Assembly (NCBI RefSeq): GCF_900091625.1
Contig: NZ_FMIC01000002.1
Span: forward strand, 1,736,001 to 1,800,000
From: Micromonospora peucetia
Lineage (GTDB): Bacteria; Actinomycetota; Actinomycetes; Mycobacteriales; Micromonosporaceae
Length of the DNA stretch: 64,000 nt
Reading direction: 5' to 3'
Made by a program: the position numbers and the translations under genes. The notes beneath the pieces are model-generated. The model saw only the letters and a list, made by a program, of their open reading frames with translations, was not told the DNA's origin and did not search any database. Of this stretch, positions 1 to 9,157 are shown piece after piece. How positions within the stretch are numbered: the first letter of the stretch is position 1; the number at the start of each line of letters is the position of its first letter.

Positions 1-774
1 CCGACGGCCCTGAAGGCCCTCGCGTACGCCAGGGCGCAGCTCGGCGACCCCTACCTGTGGGCCGCCGAGGGGCCGGACCGGTTCGACTGCTCCGGCCTCA
101 TCTACGCCGCCTACCGGTCGGCGGGCTACTACGGGCTGCCCCGGGTCTCCCGCGACCAGTACTACGCCACCCGGTCCCGCACCGTCTCCCGGACGGCGCT
201 GCTCCCCGGAGACCTGGTCTTCTTCGCCTCCGGCACCAGTTGGACGACGATCCACCACATGGGCATGTACGTCGGCGGCGGCAAGATGATCCACTCGCCG
301 ACCACCGGCGACGTGGTCAAGATCTCCACGGTGCGCTGGTCGCGCCTCTATGCCGCCACCCGCGTCATCGGGGCGGTCCCCGCGCCGGCCAGCACGCCCT
401 CGCCGACGCCGACGCCGACCAAACCGCCCAAGCCGACGCCGACGCCGACGCCACCGGCCAGCCCGAGTCCGACCCCGAAGCCCACTTCGCCGTCGCCGTC
501 GCCGACCCCGAAGCCCACCTCGCCGTCGCCGAGCCCGTCGACCTCGACCTCGCCGTCGGCCACGCCCACCGGCTCCGCCTCGCCCACGGCCACGCCCGAC
601 GCGTCGACGTCGGCCTCGCCGTCGCCGAGCAGGTCGACCACCTCGTCGCCGAGCAGGTCGACCACCTCGTCCCCGACCGCCACGACCGGCAGTGTGGCGC
701 CGACCACGGCGGCGAGCAGCTCCGATCCGGTGGGCAGCACCTCGGCCACCGCCTCGGCGAGCACCGGTAGCTGA
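1..774 (+). CDS. NlpC/P60 family peptidoglycan hydrolase, 5' end outside window
   Basis: The open frame runs in from base 1, so the N-terminus (probably signal peptide and coiled coil) is missing. The visible domain is NlpC/P60, a cysteine peptidase that cleaves D-gamma-glutamyl-meso-DAP bonds in cell-wall peptides. The catalytic Cys is in FDCSGLIYAAY near base 90, and the catalytic His region is IHHMGMYVGGGKMIHSP near base 255. After the domain comes a tail of about 130 residues made of Pro, Thr and Ser (repeats of the type SPTPKPTSPSPS). Such tails are usually wall-spanning linkers on exported proteins. The frame ends TGA at 772-774. The domain call is secure; substrate and size of the whole protein are not visible. 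Confidence 0.9.
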   Translation, partial: PTALKALAYARAQLGDPYLWAAEGPDRFDCSGLIYAAYRSAGYYGLPRVSRDQYYATRSRTVSRTALLPGDLVFFASGTSWTTIHHMGMYVGGGKMIHSPTTGDVVKISTVRWSRLYAATRVIGAVPAPASTPSPTPTPTKPPKPTPTPTPPASPSPTPKPTSPSPSPTPKPTSPSPSPSTSTSPSATPTGSASPTATPDASTSASPSPSRSTTSSPSRSTTSSPTATTGSVAPTTAASSSDPVGSTSATASASTGS

Positions 775-932
775 CCAAAGGCCACCGGCGGGGCCCGCCG
801 ACCGCGTCGGATCGACACCACCCGCGGAACGCACTCCGGCTGTGCCGCCGGGCCGGAATGTGGCACGGTGACAGTCAGGCACGCCCGGTCCGATGTCGCG
901 GATCCGGGCGCGAGCGTGCGCGGAGGGCGAGC

Positions 933-2381
933 ATGGCCGAGCAAGAGGTTCCGGCAGAGCCGGTCGACCACGGATCCACGCCCGACCGGAGCCGTGCCGA
1001 GGCACCGCACCCTCCGACGCCCTTCGGCAGCCCGACGGCGACCGCATCCGACACGTCGGGGGCCGGCTCCGCGGCGGCGTCAGGGTCGTCGCCCGAGCCA
1101 CCCGCCGACGACGTACGCCGACAGCCCGCCGCGCCCGCCCGGGGCCGGGTGTCCGTGGCCACCGCCGCCACCCCCGGTGAGGGCGACGCGGCACCGCCTG
1201 CCGCCCCGAGCGCCGGCACCACCTACCGGGCAGCCGCTCCAGCCGCTCCAGCCGCCGCTCCGGTCCCCGGGCAGCGGGGCACGGCGGGGGCGCGGGCCAG
1301 CGCCGCCGTACCCGGAATGAGGCGGATGTCGGCCGACGAGGCCGGCGCCGTCCGCTCCCGGACGGGCGAAGCCAGGATCTACCGGGCGGCACCGGTCGAC
1401 CCGGAGCCCCCAGAGCCCGCACAGCCGCCACAGCCGGCCCAGCCGCCGACCCCACCGGTCCCGGAGCCCGAGCCTGCGCCGGCCCCCACGCCGCCGGTGC
1501 CGGGCCCGAACCCGCCGTCACCGGCCCCTCCGGTCCCGACCCCGGCACCGCCGGTTCCCGGTCCCTACCCACCCGGCCCGGTGCCCCCACGTCCGGGGCC
1601 CCCACGTCCGGGGCCCCGGCCGCCGGCGCCGGTACCGCCCGTGCCGGGTCCGCCCGCGCCGCCACCGGGGCCGCCGGTGCCCGCCCCGCCGCCACCGCCC
1701 GGGCCGCCGCCGGCACCGCCGTTCCCGCCACCGCCCCTCACGGCCGGTGCAGGCGCCGCGCCGGCACCGGGACCGGGACCTGTCGCAAGCGCACCGCCGT
1801 TCTCCGCGCCCTCGTTCTCCGCGCCCTCGTTCTCCGCACCACCGGCCTCCGCACCACCGGCCTCCGCGCCCTCGTTCTCCGCACCACCGGCCTCCGCGGC
1901 GGTGGTCGTGCCCGCCCCCGCACTGCCCGGCTGGCCGCCACCGACCAACCCGGTCGACCGTCGGCCCGGCGGAGCCGGGCCGACCACCGCGCCCCTGGAG
2001 ACGCACCGGCTGACCGACCGCCCCGACGGCGCGGGTTCCGTCGGGGGCCCGTCCGCGCGCGTCGGGCGGGCCGGGGGCACCCCTGCGGGCCGCTACGACG
2101 GCGGGCCCGACCTCGGCACGCTCTACGGCGCCGGCACCGAGGGACCAGGCTTCAGCACGGTCTCGCTCCCGGACAACCCGGTGGAGAACTCCGGCTCGTT
2201 GACCGGGCACATCCTGGCGCAGGGCTGGACGGAGACCCCCACCGAGGAGCGGTCCAGCACGACCAAGGTGGTGGTCGTACTGGCCGCCTCGCTGGGTCTG
2301 CTGGTGGCGATCGGTGTGCTGGTCGTGCTGCTGGCCAACGACACGGTGGGCGGCCTGGTGGGCGGCGTGCTGAGCAAGTGA
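933..2381 (+). CDS. proline-rich protein with one C-terminal membrane anchor, unknown function
   Basis: 482 residues. I take the ATG at 933 (MAEQEVPAEP) because GGAGGG lies just upstream; an in-frame ATG at 858 has no such site. The first two thirds are low complexity, rich in Pro, Ala and Gly, with runs such as PAPPVPGPYPPGPVPP and a tandem block FSAPSFSAPPASAPPA (about 1796-1900). A single hydrophobic segment near the C-terminus (VVVVLAASLGLLVAIGVLVV, about 2265-2335) is followed by a short tail, so the protein is probably tail-anchored with a long cytoplasmic Pro-rich arm. No enzyme motif is seen. The composition makes a family call impossible by eye. Confidence 0.75.
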   Translation: MAEQEVPAEPVDHGSTPDRSRAEAPHPPTPFGSPTATASDTSGAGSAAASGSSPEPPADDVRRQPAAPARGRVSVATAATPGEGDAAPPAAPSAGTTYRAAAPAAPAAAPVPGQRGTAGARASAAVPGMRRMSADEAGAVRSRTGEARIYRAAPVDPEPPEPAQPPQPAQPPTPPVPEPEPAPAPTPPVPGPNPPSPAPPVPTPAPPVPGPYPPGPVPPRPGPPRPGPRPPAPVPPVPGPPAPPPGPPVPAPPPPPGPPPAPPFPPPPLTAGAGAAPAPGPGPVASAPPFSAPSFSAPSFSAPPASAPPASAPSFSAPPASAAVVVPAPALPGWPPPTNPVDRRPGGAGPTTAPLETHRLTDRPDGAGSVGGPSARVGRAGGTPAGRYDGGPDLGTLYGAGTEGPGFSTVSLPDNPVENSGSLTGHILAQGWTETPTEERSSTTKVVVVLAASLGLLVAIGVLVVLLANDTVGGLVGGVLSK

Positions 2382-2577
2382 GCCACGGACAATGACGATG
2401 GTGAGCCCGCCCACTACCCGTCCGTGGTCCGGTGGCAGGTTCGTCCGATCGCCGTACACTGGTGGGGATCACTGACCCGGCGCGCCCTGCGCGCCCATGG
2501 GCGATCTTGCGGGCGATTCGGCGGCGTTCAGCTGCGGCAGGCCATCGCGAAGATGCGCCCCGCTCGAAAGGCATTTC

Positions 2578-4368
2578 TTGACGACCTTTGCTGAATCCAG
2601 CATGCTTCCGTCCGCCCTCGACACCGCCGACGCGCAGACCGTCGCGGAGCAGGACATCACCCCTCAGGACCCGGCCGCCCCGGTGACGCCCGAGGCCACC
2701 GACTTCGCCGCGCTGGGGCTGCCCCAGCCGCTGGTCCACGCGCTCGCCCGACAGGGCATCACCGCCCCGTTCGAGATCCAGCGCGCCACCGTGCCGGACG
2801 CGCTCGCCGGCCGGGACGTCCTCGGCCGGGGCCAGACCGGCTCCGGTAAGACCCTGGCCTTCGGCCTGCCCCTGCTGGCCCTGGTGGCCAATCGCAACCG
2901 GGCCCGGCCGCTGCGGCCCCGCGCCCTGGTCCTGGTGCCCACCCGGGAACTCGCCATGCAGGTCAACGACGCGCTGATGCCGCTCGGCAAGGCCGTCGGC
3001 GTGTTCCTGAAGACCGCCGTCGGCGGCGTGCCGTACGACCGGCAGATCGACGCCCTGCGGCGCGGGGTGGAGATCATCGTGGCCACCCCGGGCCGGCTGG
3101 GCGACCTGATCGCCCGGGGTGTCTGCATCCTGGACGAGGTCGAGATCACCGTCCTCGACGAGGCCGACCAGATGGCCGACATGGGCTTCCTGCCCGAGGT
3201 CACCGAACTGCTGTCGAAGACGCCGGCCGGCACCCAGCGACTGCTCTTCTCCGCCACCCTGGACGGCGACGTCGACGCGCTGGTCAAGCGGTTCATGACC
3301 GACCCGGTGACGCACTCCACCGCGCCGTCCACCGCCTCGGTGTCCACCATGGACCACCACATGCTGCTGATCCCGCCGCACGACAAGTTCCCGGTCGCGG
3401 CGTCCATCGCAGCCCGGGACGGCCGGACGATGGTCTTCGCCCGGACCCAGCTCGGCGTCGACCGGCTGGTCGAGCAGCTGGCCGCCGTCGGCGTACGGGC
3501 GGGAGGGCTGCACGGCGGCAAGACCCAGCGGATGCGTACCCGCACGCTGGCCGAGTTCCGTGAGGGTCGGATGAACGTCCTGGTCGCCACGGACGTGGCG
3601 GCCCGGGGCATCCACGTCGACGGCGTCACGCTGGTGCTGCACGTCGACCCGCCGAAGGACCCGAAGGACTACCTGCACCGCGCGGGTCGTACCGCCCGGG
3701 CCGGCGAGTCGGGCGCGGTGGCCACGCTGGTGCTGCCCAAGCAGCGGCGGACCACGCTCGCCATGCTGGAGAAGGCCGGCGTGGCGCCGGCCGAGACCCG
3801 GGTGCGGGTCGGCGACCCGGCGCTCGCCGAGATGACCGGCGCCCGCGCGCCGAGCGGCGTCCCGGTCCGCATCGAGATCGAGGAGCCGCGCCGGCACGGC
3901 GACCGGCAGGGCGGCCCGCGCCGCTACGGCGACCGGCCGCAGGGCGAACGCCGCTACGGCGACCGGCCCGCCCAGAGCCGCGGCTACGGCGACCGGCCGC
4001 AGGGCGAACGCCGCTACGGCGACCGCCCCACCGAAAGCCGTGGCTACGGCGAGCGGGGCTTCGCGGACCGTGGCGACCGGCGCTTCGGCGACCGGCCGAC
4101 CGAAAGCCGCAGCTACGGCGACCGCCCCACCGAGAGTCGCGGCTACGGCGACCGACCGCAGGGCGAACGGCGCTACGGCGACCGGCCGACCGAAAGCCGC
4201 AGCTACGGCGACCGCCCCACCGAGAGTCGCGGCTACGGCGACCGACCGCAGGGCGAGCGCCGCTACGGCGACCGGGGCGGCTTCCGGCCCGAGGGCCGGG
4301 GTCGCGAGGACCAGCCGCGCGACGAGCGGCGGGGCTTCGGCGGGCGTCCGCCGGCGCGTACCCACTGA
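2578..4368 (+). CDS. DEAD-box ATP-dependent RNA helicase with repetitive basic tail
   Basis: 596 residues from TTG 2578, chosen because GAAAGG precedes it by about 7 bases and the protein then begins (M)TTFAESS; upstream in-frame starts at 2497 lack a site. Motifs in order: Q-motif region (GITAPFEIQ), Walker A GQTGSGKT (Lys about 91), PTRELA, TPGR, DEAD (about 194-197), SAT, and HRAGRTARAG. These make a complete two-domain helicase core that unwinds short RNA duplexes with ATP. From about base 3890 the tail is a tandem array of YGDRP units alternating with QGERR, TESRS and TESRG, ending in a GGF/RGG-like segment. Such basic tails bind RNA in CsdA/RhlE-type helicases. It may act in cold or stress RNA remodelling; the exact substrate is unknown. 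Confidence 0.92.
   Translation: MTTFAESSMLPSALDTADAQTVAEQDITPQDPAAPVTPEATDFAALGLPQPLVHALARQGITAPFEIQRATVPDALAGRDVLGRGQTGSGKTLAFGLPLLALVANRNRARPLRPRALVLVPTRELAMQVNDALMPLGKAVGVFLKTAVGGVPYDRQIDALRRGVEIIVATPGRLGDLIARGVCILDEVEITVLDEADQMADMGFLPEVTELLSKTPAGTQRLLFSATLDGDVDALVKRFMTDPVTHSTAPSTASVSTMDHHMLLIPPHDKFPVAASIAARDGRTMVFARTQLGVDRLVEQLAAVGVRAGGLHGGKTQRMRTRTLAEFREGRMNVLVATDVAARGIHVDGVTLVLHVDPPKDPKDYLHRAGRTARAGESGAVATLVLPKQRRTTLAMLEKAGVAPAETRVRVGDPALAEMTGARAPSGVPVRIEIEEPRRHGDRQGGPRRYGDRPQGERRYGDRPAQSRGYGDRPQGERRYGDRPTESRGYGERGFADRGDRRFGDRPTESRSYGDRPTESRGYGDRPQGERRYGDRPTESRSYGDRPTESRGYGDRPQGERRYGDRGGFRPEGRGREDQPRDERRGFGGRPPARTH
3895..4275 (+). repeat. in-frame tandem repeat encoding YGDRP units in helicase tail
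   Basis: Near-identical 36 to 60 base units (TACGGCGACCG core) repeat about ten times inside the helicase 3' end. Units 4105-4160 and 4190-4250 are almost identical, so the array has expanded by recent duplication and unit number may vary between strains. Confidence 0.85.
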
Positions 4369-4388
4369 TCACCAGCGTCATCTCGGAA

Positions 4389-4421
4389 CGCCGTCGCGGG
4401 GCCAAGCCCCGCGGCGGCGTT
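4389..4421 (+). terminator. hairpin after helicase gene
   Basis: A GC-rich inverted repeat (CGCGGGG / CCCCGCG, extended by CGCCG / CGGCG) with a short central loop is followed by TTT, 20 bases past the helicase stop. This is the usual form of a weak intrinsic terminator in high-GC bacteria. Confidence 0.55.
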
Positions 4422-4467
4422 TCCACATCCGCTGCCGGCGTCGGCCGGGTCGCGTAACGTCCGGCTC

Positions 4468-5097
4468 ATGCCGACCATGCCGAAGTCGCTCTTCTGGACC
4501 CGGACGGACACCGCCGGCGCGGAGCACGCGCTGTTCGACGACGGCCAGGGGCTGACGGCGCGGGGCACGCTGACGGCCGTCGACCCGGTCCCCTACACCT
4601 GCCGCTACCACCTCGCCACCGACCCGCAGTGGGCCAGCGTCCGGCTCGAGGTCGAGGCGGAGGGCACCGGATGGCTGCGCAGCGTACGCCTGGAGCGGAC
4701 GACCGACGGGTGGCGGGTGACCACCGCCGAGCAGGGTGACCTGGACGCGGCGCTGCGAGCGGCCGGCCACCCGACGGCCGGGCTGCCCGGCACCGACGAC
4801 CCGGGCCGGCTGGCCGGCGCGCTGGACGTCGACCTCGGCGGCGCGGCGCTGTTCAACGCCCTGCCGGTGCATCGGCTCGGGCTGACCGCCGCGCCGGCCG
4901 ACACCCCGCACCGGATCGACGTCGCCTGGGTGCTGGTGCCCAGCCTGACGGTGGTGCCCGCCGAGCAGGTCTACACCCCGCTCGGCCCCGGCCGGGTCCG
5001 CTTCACCAGCGACACCTTCACCACCGACATCGACCTCGACGGCGACGGCTACGTGCTGCGCTACCCCGGGCTGGCCGAACGCGTCGACCCGCGCTGA
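4468..5097 (+). CDS. putative glycolipid-binding domain protein (DUF1089 type)
   Basis: 209 residues starting MPTMPKSLFW; a second ATG at 4477 is an equally possible start. The sequence has the features of the putative glycolipid-binding family: a beta-rich single domain with YHLATDPQW near residue 50, a middle segment DVDLGGAALFNALPVHR, and a C-terminal stretch VLVPSLTVVPAEQVYTPLG then IDLDGDGYVLRYPGL. No signal peptide or membrane segment is visible, so it is predicted cytosolic. The biological ligand is unknown. The 3' end is duplicated just past the stop codon. Confidence 0.75.
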   Translation: MPTMPKSLFWTRTDTAGAEHALFDDGQGLTARGTLTAVDPVPYTCRYHLATDPQWASVRLEVEAEGTGWLRSVRLERTTDGWRVTTAEQGDLDAALRAAGHPTAGLPGTDDPGRLAGALDVDLGGAALFNALPVHRLGLTAAPADTPHRIDVAWVLVPSLTVVPAEQVYTPLGPGRVRFTSDTFTTDIDLDGDGYVLRYPGLAERVDPR

Positions 5098-5144
5098 CCG
5101 GGCGGGGCTGGCCGAACGCGTCGACCGACGCTGACCGGGCTGCG
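5071..5144 (+). repeat. 37-bp tandem duplication of a gene 3' end
   Basis: The segment beginning CTGGCCGAACGCGTCGAC at 5071 recurs at 5108 with the same order, including a second copy of the CGCTGACCGGGC stop region. The first copy holds the true stop; the second lies between convergent genes. Confidence 0.8.
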
Positions 5145-5161
5145 GCCCCCACCCCGGCGGT

Positions 5162-6253
5162 TCAGGCCGGCCAGGCGCCGGTGCTGAGGAAGCGCTCGAC
5201 CGTCGCCAGGTGCGGGGTCGGGTCGAGCCCCTGGGCGGCCACCCAGTCGTCGGCGTAGTAGGTGTCGGCGTAGCGGTCGCCGGCGTCACAGATCAGGGTG
5301 ACCACCGAGCCGGTGCGGCCCTCGGCGAGCATCTCCGCGATGAGCCCGAAGGCGCCCCACAGGTTGGTGCCGGTCGAGCCGCCCACCCGGCGGCCGAGCA
5401 CGGCCGAACCGGCGCGCATGGCGGCCAGCGAGGCGGCGTCGGGCACCTGGACCATCCGGTCCACCACCGACGGCACGAACGACGCCTCCACGCTCGGCCG
5501 GCCGATCCCCTCGATGCGGGAGCCCCGCCCGGTGCGTACCGACCAGTCGGCGGCCTGCCAGGCGGGATAGAACGCGGAGTTCTCCGGGTCGACCACGCAC
5601 AGTTTGGTGGGCAGCCGCTGGTAGCGGGCGTACCGGCCGATGGTGGCACTGGTGCCGCCCGTGCCGGCGCCCACCACGACCCACGCCGGCACGGCGTGCC
5701 GCTCCAGGGCGAGCTGCGCGTAGATCGACTCGGCGATGTTGTTGTTGCCCCGCCAGTCGGTGGCCCGCTCGGCGTAGGTGAACTGGTCCATGAAGTGCCC
5801 GCCGGAGTCCTCCGCCAGCCAGCGGGCCTCGACGACCACCTTCGCCGGGTCGTCCACGAGGTGGCAGCGGCCGTCCTGGAACTCGATCTGGGTGATCTTC
5901 TCGGGCGAGGTGGAGGCGGGCATGACCGCGATGAACGGCAGCCCCAGCATCCGCGCGAAGTATGCCTCGGAGACCGCCGTCGACCCGGAGGAGGCCTCCA
6001 CGATCGTGGTGTCCGGCCCGATCCAGCCGTTGCACAGCCCGTAGAGGAAGAGCGAGCGGGCCAGGCGGTGCTTCAGCGAGCCGGTCGGGTGCACCGACTC
6101 GTCCTTGAGGTAGAGGTCGATCCCCCACGCCCGGGGCAGTGGGAACGGCAGCAGGTGGGTGTCGGCGGAGCGGTTGGCGTCCGCCTCGACCGCGGCGATC
6201 GCCTCGGTCACCCAGCGCCGGCTGGCCTCGTCGCACCGGTCGAGATGAGTCAC
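5162..6253 (-). CDS. cds1: PLP-dependent cysteine synthase-family enzyme, Cds1-like cysteine desulfhydrase
   Basis: 363 residues. Fold-type II PLP enzyme: the Schiff-base Lys lies in PTGSLKHR (residue 61), the substrate/PLP loop is [10 protein letters not shown], and a glycine-rich phosphate loop [14 protein letters not shown] is present. The N-terminal block (about 40 residues before LYLKDES) and the overall length resemble the mycobacterial Cds1 group, which splits L-cysteine into H2S, ammonia and pyruvate, rather than CysK or CysM. An SDR gene precedes it on the same strand with a 22-base gap, so the two may be co-transcribed. Family assignment is strong; desulfhydrase rather than synthase activity is inferred from overall resemblance. 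Confidence 0.8.
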   Translation of the reverse strand: MTHLDRCDEASRRWVTEAIAAVEADANRSADTHLLPFPLPRAWGIDLYLKDESVHPTGSLKHRLARSLFLYGLCNGWIGPDTTIVEASSGSTAVSEAYFARMLGLPFIAVMPASTSPEKITQIEFQDGRCHLVDDPAKVVVEARWLAEDSGGHFMDQFTYAERATDWRGNNNIAESIYAQLALERHAVPAWVVVGAGTGGTSATIGRYARYQRLPTKLCVVDPENSAFYPAWQAADWSVRTGRGSRIEGIGRPSVEASFVPSVVDRMVQVPDAASLAAMRAGSAVLGRRVGGSTGTNLWGAFGLIAEMLAEGRTGSVVTLICDAGDRYADTYYADDWVAAQGLDPTPHLATVERFLSTGAWPA

Positions 6254-6275
6254 GTCCGAAACCTAGCAAGCCGGT

Positions 6276-7103
6276 TCACCGCGGATCGATTCCGGTCCGG
6301 CGGCGCTGTCGGCGCTGACCGGCCCGGCCGGCCGCGAGGATCAGCGGAGCGAGCCGCACGGCGGCGCCGGGCAGCGCGTCGAGGAGCCGGACCTGCGCGC
6401 CGCGCCAGCGGGGCATGCTGACCACCGGGCGGGGCCGCCGGGCCAGCCGCGCGGCCCGCCGGGCCACCCGCTCCGGGGTCAGCAGCGTCCCGGTGAAGGA
6501 GACCGCGGCGCCCGGGTCGTCGAGCCTGTCGTGCAGCATCGGCGTCCAGATCCCGTCCGGGCACAGGCACGACACGTGTACGCCCCGGTGCCCGGCCAGC
6601 CGCAGGTCGGCGAGGGTGCCGATGCTGAAGGCGAGCAGGGCGTGCTTGCTGGCCGCGTAGACGGTCTCGCCGGGCGCGGCCACCAGGCCGGCCAGCGACA
6701 CGACGTTGACCACGTGCCCGTGCCCCTGGGCGCGCATGACGTGCAACGCGGCCGAGGTGCCGTTCATCGCGCCGAGGGCGTTGACCTCGACCACCCGGCG
6801 GCGGGTCGCCGCGTCGTGTTCCCAGGAGGGGCCGGTGACGAGGATCCCGGCGTTGTTCACCCAGAGTCCGAGCCCGCCCCGACCGGCGGCCTCGGCGGCG
6901 ACGGCGGCGCAGGCGTCCTCGTCGCGTACGTCCAGCCGGCGGGACCAGCCGCCCAGCGGCTCGGCGGCACGGGCGACCGCCTGGGCATCGTGGTCGGTGA
7001 GGAGCACCGGCCACCCGTCGGCGTGCAGCGCGGCGGCGATGGCGCGGCCGAGGCCGCCGGCCGCGCCGGTGACCACCGCCGTCGCGAGGGCTGGCTTCGT
7101 CAT
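6276..7103 (-). CDS. short-chain dehydrogenase/reductase
   Basis: 275 residues, classical SDR. The NAD(P)-binding motif is TGAAGGLGRA near residue 12, followed by the acidic/basic segment DHDAQAVARA, the NNAGI motif, the catalytic Tyr-Lys pair in YAASKHALLAF and a preceding Ser in NVVSLAG. C-terminal residues are Arg-rich and variable. Substrate cannot be read from sequence. It lies directly upstream of the Cds1-like gene on the same strand. Confidence 0.88.
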   Translation of the reverse strand: MTKPALATAVVTGAAGGLGRAIAAALHADGWPVLLTDHDAQAVARAAEPLGGWSRRLDVRDEDACAAVAAEAAGRGGLGLWVNNAGILVTGPSWEHDAATRRRVVEVNALGAMNGTSAALHVMRAQGHGHVVNVVSLAGLVAAPGETVYAASKHALLAFSIGTLADLRLAGHRGVHVSCLCPDGIWTPMLHDRLDDPGAAVSFTGTLLTPERVARRAARLARRPRPVVSMPRWRGAQVRLLDALPGAAVRLAPLILAAGRAGQRRQRRRTGIDPR

Positions 7104-7243
7104 CGGCGCACGCTATCGTCGCCCGGCGACCGTGCGCCAGAGCCTGTCGGACGCGGCTTTCCGGCAGTACGAGGACTGCCCGGACGCGACTTCCGCCGTC
7201 GGGTGGGCCCGCCTTCCGGTCGCCGAGGGCCTGCGGTGGCGGT

Positions 7244-7702
7244 TCAGGCCGCGGGAGGCGTCGCGGCCTGCGGCCGGTTCTCCCACTTCGTGGAGAGGGC
7301 GATGCCGGTGCGGGTGGAGGCGACGCCCGGGGTGCGGTTCAGCCGCACGATCAGCTGCTCCAACTCGGCGATGGTGCCGACCCGGGCCTTGAGCAGGAAC
7401 GACTCGACGCCGGCCATGAAGTAGCAGGACTCGATCTCGGGCATCCGCCGGAACGCCTCCAGCACGTCGTCGGTGTCGCCGCCGGAGTCTTCGACGATGC
7501 TGATCAGCGCGGTGACGGCGAGGCCGATCGCCTCGGGCTCCACCTCCGCCCGGTAGGCCCGGATCACGCCGCTGGACTCCAGCTTGCCCACCCGCTCGTG
7601 CACGGCCGGCGCGGAGAGGCCGACCTGTCGGGCCAGCTCGGCGTAGGACAGGCGGGCGTTGCCGCGCAGCAACTCCACGAGGCTCAGGTCGATGGCGTCC
7701 AC
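7244..7702 (-). CDS. Lrp/AsnC family transcriptional regulator
   Basis: 152 residues from GTG 7702 (VDAIDLSLVELL), preceded by AGGGT about nine bases upstream; in-frame ATGs at 7741 and 7759 are alternatives that would add 13 or 19 residues. The N-terminal winged helix is LSYAELARQVGLSAPAVHER, and the C-terminal half is a RAM/AsnC ligand domain (VTALISIVEDSGG ... FLLKARVGTIAELEQLI). These proteins form octameric discs and sense amino acids or related metabolites. It is divergent from the bldC-like gene across 268 bases; the target is unknown. Confidence 0.88.
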   Translation of the reverse strand: MDAIDLSLVELLRGNARLSYAELARQVGLSAPAVHERVGKLESSGVIRAYRAEVEPEAIGLAVTALISIVEDSGGDTDDVLEAFRRMPEIESCYFMAGVESFLLKARVGTIAELEQLIVRLNRTPGVASTRTGIALSTKWENRPQAATPPAA

Positions 7703-7970
7703 GGAGTGTGACCCTAGCGGTCCGGGCGTAACGTCGGGCATCCGGCACGCGTTGAACATGACAGCGTGTAGTCGTTCGAAAACCCACAGTCAAAGGGGTC
7801 GTACGCAGGTAATATTTCCTAACTTCCCACTCAGTGCGTTTTTCGCGTTTGGCGGACAGGCCAGGTCGCTGGTGCTGTAATTGCCATACGTCCCTCATGA
7901 CGGCTCTGGGCTCGCACCGGCCGGGGGCAGTGTGTTCAGCCGGGGGCTTCGTCGACGCGAGGAGGGGGCT
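7703..7970. promoter_or_regulatory. divergent intergenic region between lrp-type and bldC-like genes
   Basis: 268 bases with no convincing gene. A conspicuously A/T-rich stretch (GGTAATATTTCCTAAC at about 7808-7823) stands out in this 70+ percent GC window and is a plausible site for an Lrp-type regulator or promoter melting. The bldC-like ribosome site AGGAGGGGG (about 7960-7968) ends the region. Confidence 0.4.
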
Positions 7971-8237
7971 GTGGACACTGGAGATCGCCTGCTGACACCG
8001 GGTGAAGTTGCCGCGCTGTTTCGGGTTGACCCGAAGACTGTGACGCGATGGGCAGCGGCGGGCCGGATAGGCAGCATCCGGACTCCAGGCGGGCATCGCC
8101 GGTTTCGGGAATCCGAGGTGCGGGCCCTGCTTGAGGGGGAGGGCATGTTGGACGAGGCGGAAGACGTCGGCAAACCGCGCAACGCGGGACCGGCCGCCTC
8201 GACCGGGCCAGGCCCGGCCAACGCCGGCATGTACTGA
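7971..8237 (+). CDS. bldC: BldC-like MerR-type DNA-binding protein
   Basis: 88 residues from GTG 7971, immediately after AGGAGGGGG. The domain LLTPGEVAALFRVDPKTVTRWAAAGRIGSIRTPGGHRRFRE is the winged helix-turn-helix of the BldC group, which binds DNA as head-to-tail arrays and times development in Streptomyces. Streptomyces BldC is about 68 residues; this protein has an extra acidic/Gly-Pro tail (about residues 60-88) of unknown role. There is no effector domain, as in other BldC proteins. Orthology is very likely from the DNA-binding domain; developmental role is inferred. Confidence 0.88.
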   Translation: MDTGDRLLTPGEVAALFRVDPKTVTRWAAAGRIGSIRTPGGHRRFRESEVRALLEGEGMLDEAEDVGKPRNAGPAASTGPGPANAGMY

Positions 8238-8253
8238 ATGGTGCGGATCATCG

Positions 8254-8282
8254 CGCGGACCGGACGCCAGCTCCGGTCCGCG
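8254..8282. terminator. hairpin between convergent bldC-like and ubiX genes
   Basis: A perfect 11-bp stem (CGCGGACCGGA / TCCGGTCCGCG) with a 7-base loop lies 17 bases after the bldC-like stop. Neither side has a U-run, so it may be a bidirectional, partly Rho-assisted terminator. Confidence 0.6.
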
Positions 8283-8309
8283 TCCCGGTGAGCGTGAGCC
8301 GGGCCCAGG

Positions 8310-8939
8310 TCACTCCCGGGCCACGCCCAACTCACCCGACCAACGACGGAACAGCGTGTGCGGTACGCCGAGGGCGTCCAGCACCTTGCCGGCCACGAAG
8401 TCGACGAGTTGCCGGGCGGAGGCCGCCGCCCCCGCGCCGTAGAAGCCGGGGCTGGCCGGCAGCACCACCGCCCCGGCGTCGTGCAGTGCGATCAGATGCT
8501 CCAGGTGGCTGCGGGTCACCGGCGTCTCCCGGGGCACCACCACCACCGGCCGGCGCTCCTTGAGGTTGACCTCGGCGGCCCGCTGCAACAGATCCTTGGA
8601 GAGCCCGATCGCGATGCCGGCACAGGCCGCCGTGCTCGCCGGGACCACCGCCATTCCGCGTACCCGGTAGGAGCCGCTGCTCGGGCCGGCAGCCAGGTCG
8701 CCGGCCGGCCAGTGCCGCACGTCGGCTCCCGCGAGATCGCGGCCCAGCCAGGCGGCGAGGTCCTCGGCCCAGTGCCCGTCCCGGAACGGGCGCCCGGTCT
8801 CGTCCAGGACGGTCAGCCGGGCGGCGCGGGAGACGATCAGGTCCACCGGCTCGCCCGCGTCGAGCAACGCCCGCACGACGGCCGCCGCGTACGGCGTGCC
8901 GGACGCCCCGGAGACTCCGACCACCCATGGTTCGCGCAT
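8310..8939 (-). CDS. UbiX-family flavin prenyltransferase
   Basis: 209 residues from the ATG at 8939 (MREPWVVGVSGASG), the start typical of the family; an upstream ATG at 8996 has a good AAAGGGG site and would add 19 residues. UbiX joins dimethylallyl phosphate to FMN to make prenylated FMN, the cofactor of UbiD decarboxylases. Visible motifs: GVSGASGTPYA (FMN binding), VVPASTAACAGIAIGLSKDLLQRAAEVNLKERRPVVVVPRETP (FMN/phosphate site) and the C-terminal aromatic cap region. A UbiD gene lies 2.3 kb away on the same strand, supporting a shared pathway, probably the late steps of futalosine-type menaquinone synthesis (MqnM/MqnL pair). Confidence 0.9.
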   Translation of the reverse strand: MREPWVVGVSGASGTPYAAAVVRALLDAGEPVDLIVSRAARLTVLDETGRPFRDGHWAEDLAAWLGRDLAGADVRHWPAGDLAAGPSSGSYRVRGMAVVPASTAACAGIAIGLSKDLLQRAAEVNLKERRPVVVVPRETPVTRSHLEHLIALHDAGAVVLPASPGFYGAGAAASARQLVDFVAGKVLDALGVPHTLFRRWSGELGVARE

Positions 8940-9157
8940 GCCCTCCAGCCTGCCTGGTCGCCCCCTTCGGGCGTCGGGCACCCCCGCCCGGAGCATCCGT
9001 GATGCCCCTTTCGCACGCTGCCGAGCGCCGACTTTCCATCATGCACCGATTGCGCCCTGGCGGGCGTGATGTCCCGGCCGGGAGCGCGCTCATCCCGCCG
9101 ACCTGACATGCTGCCGGTGCGATTCGCATGCGAGCGGATCGCACGCGGGAGGAATCG

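Noticed and set aside
1518..4426. Long antisense open frames over the proline-rich protein and helicase
   Set aside because: They are low-GC3-signal shadows created by high GC content; the sense frames hold clear domains or a membrane anchor.
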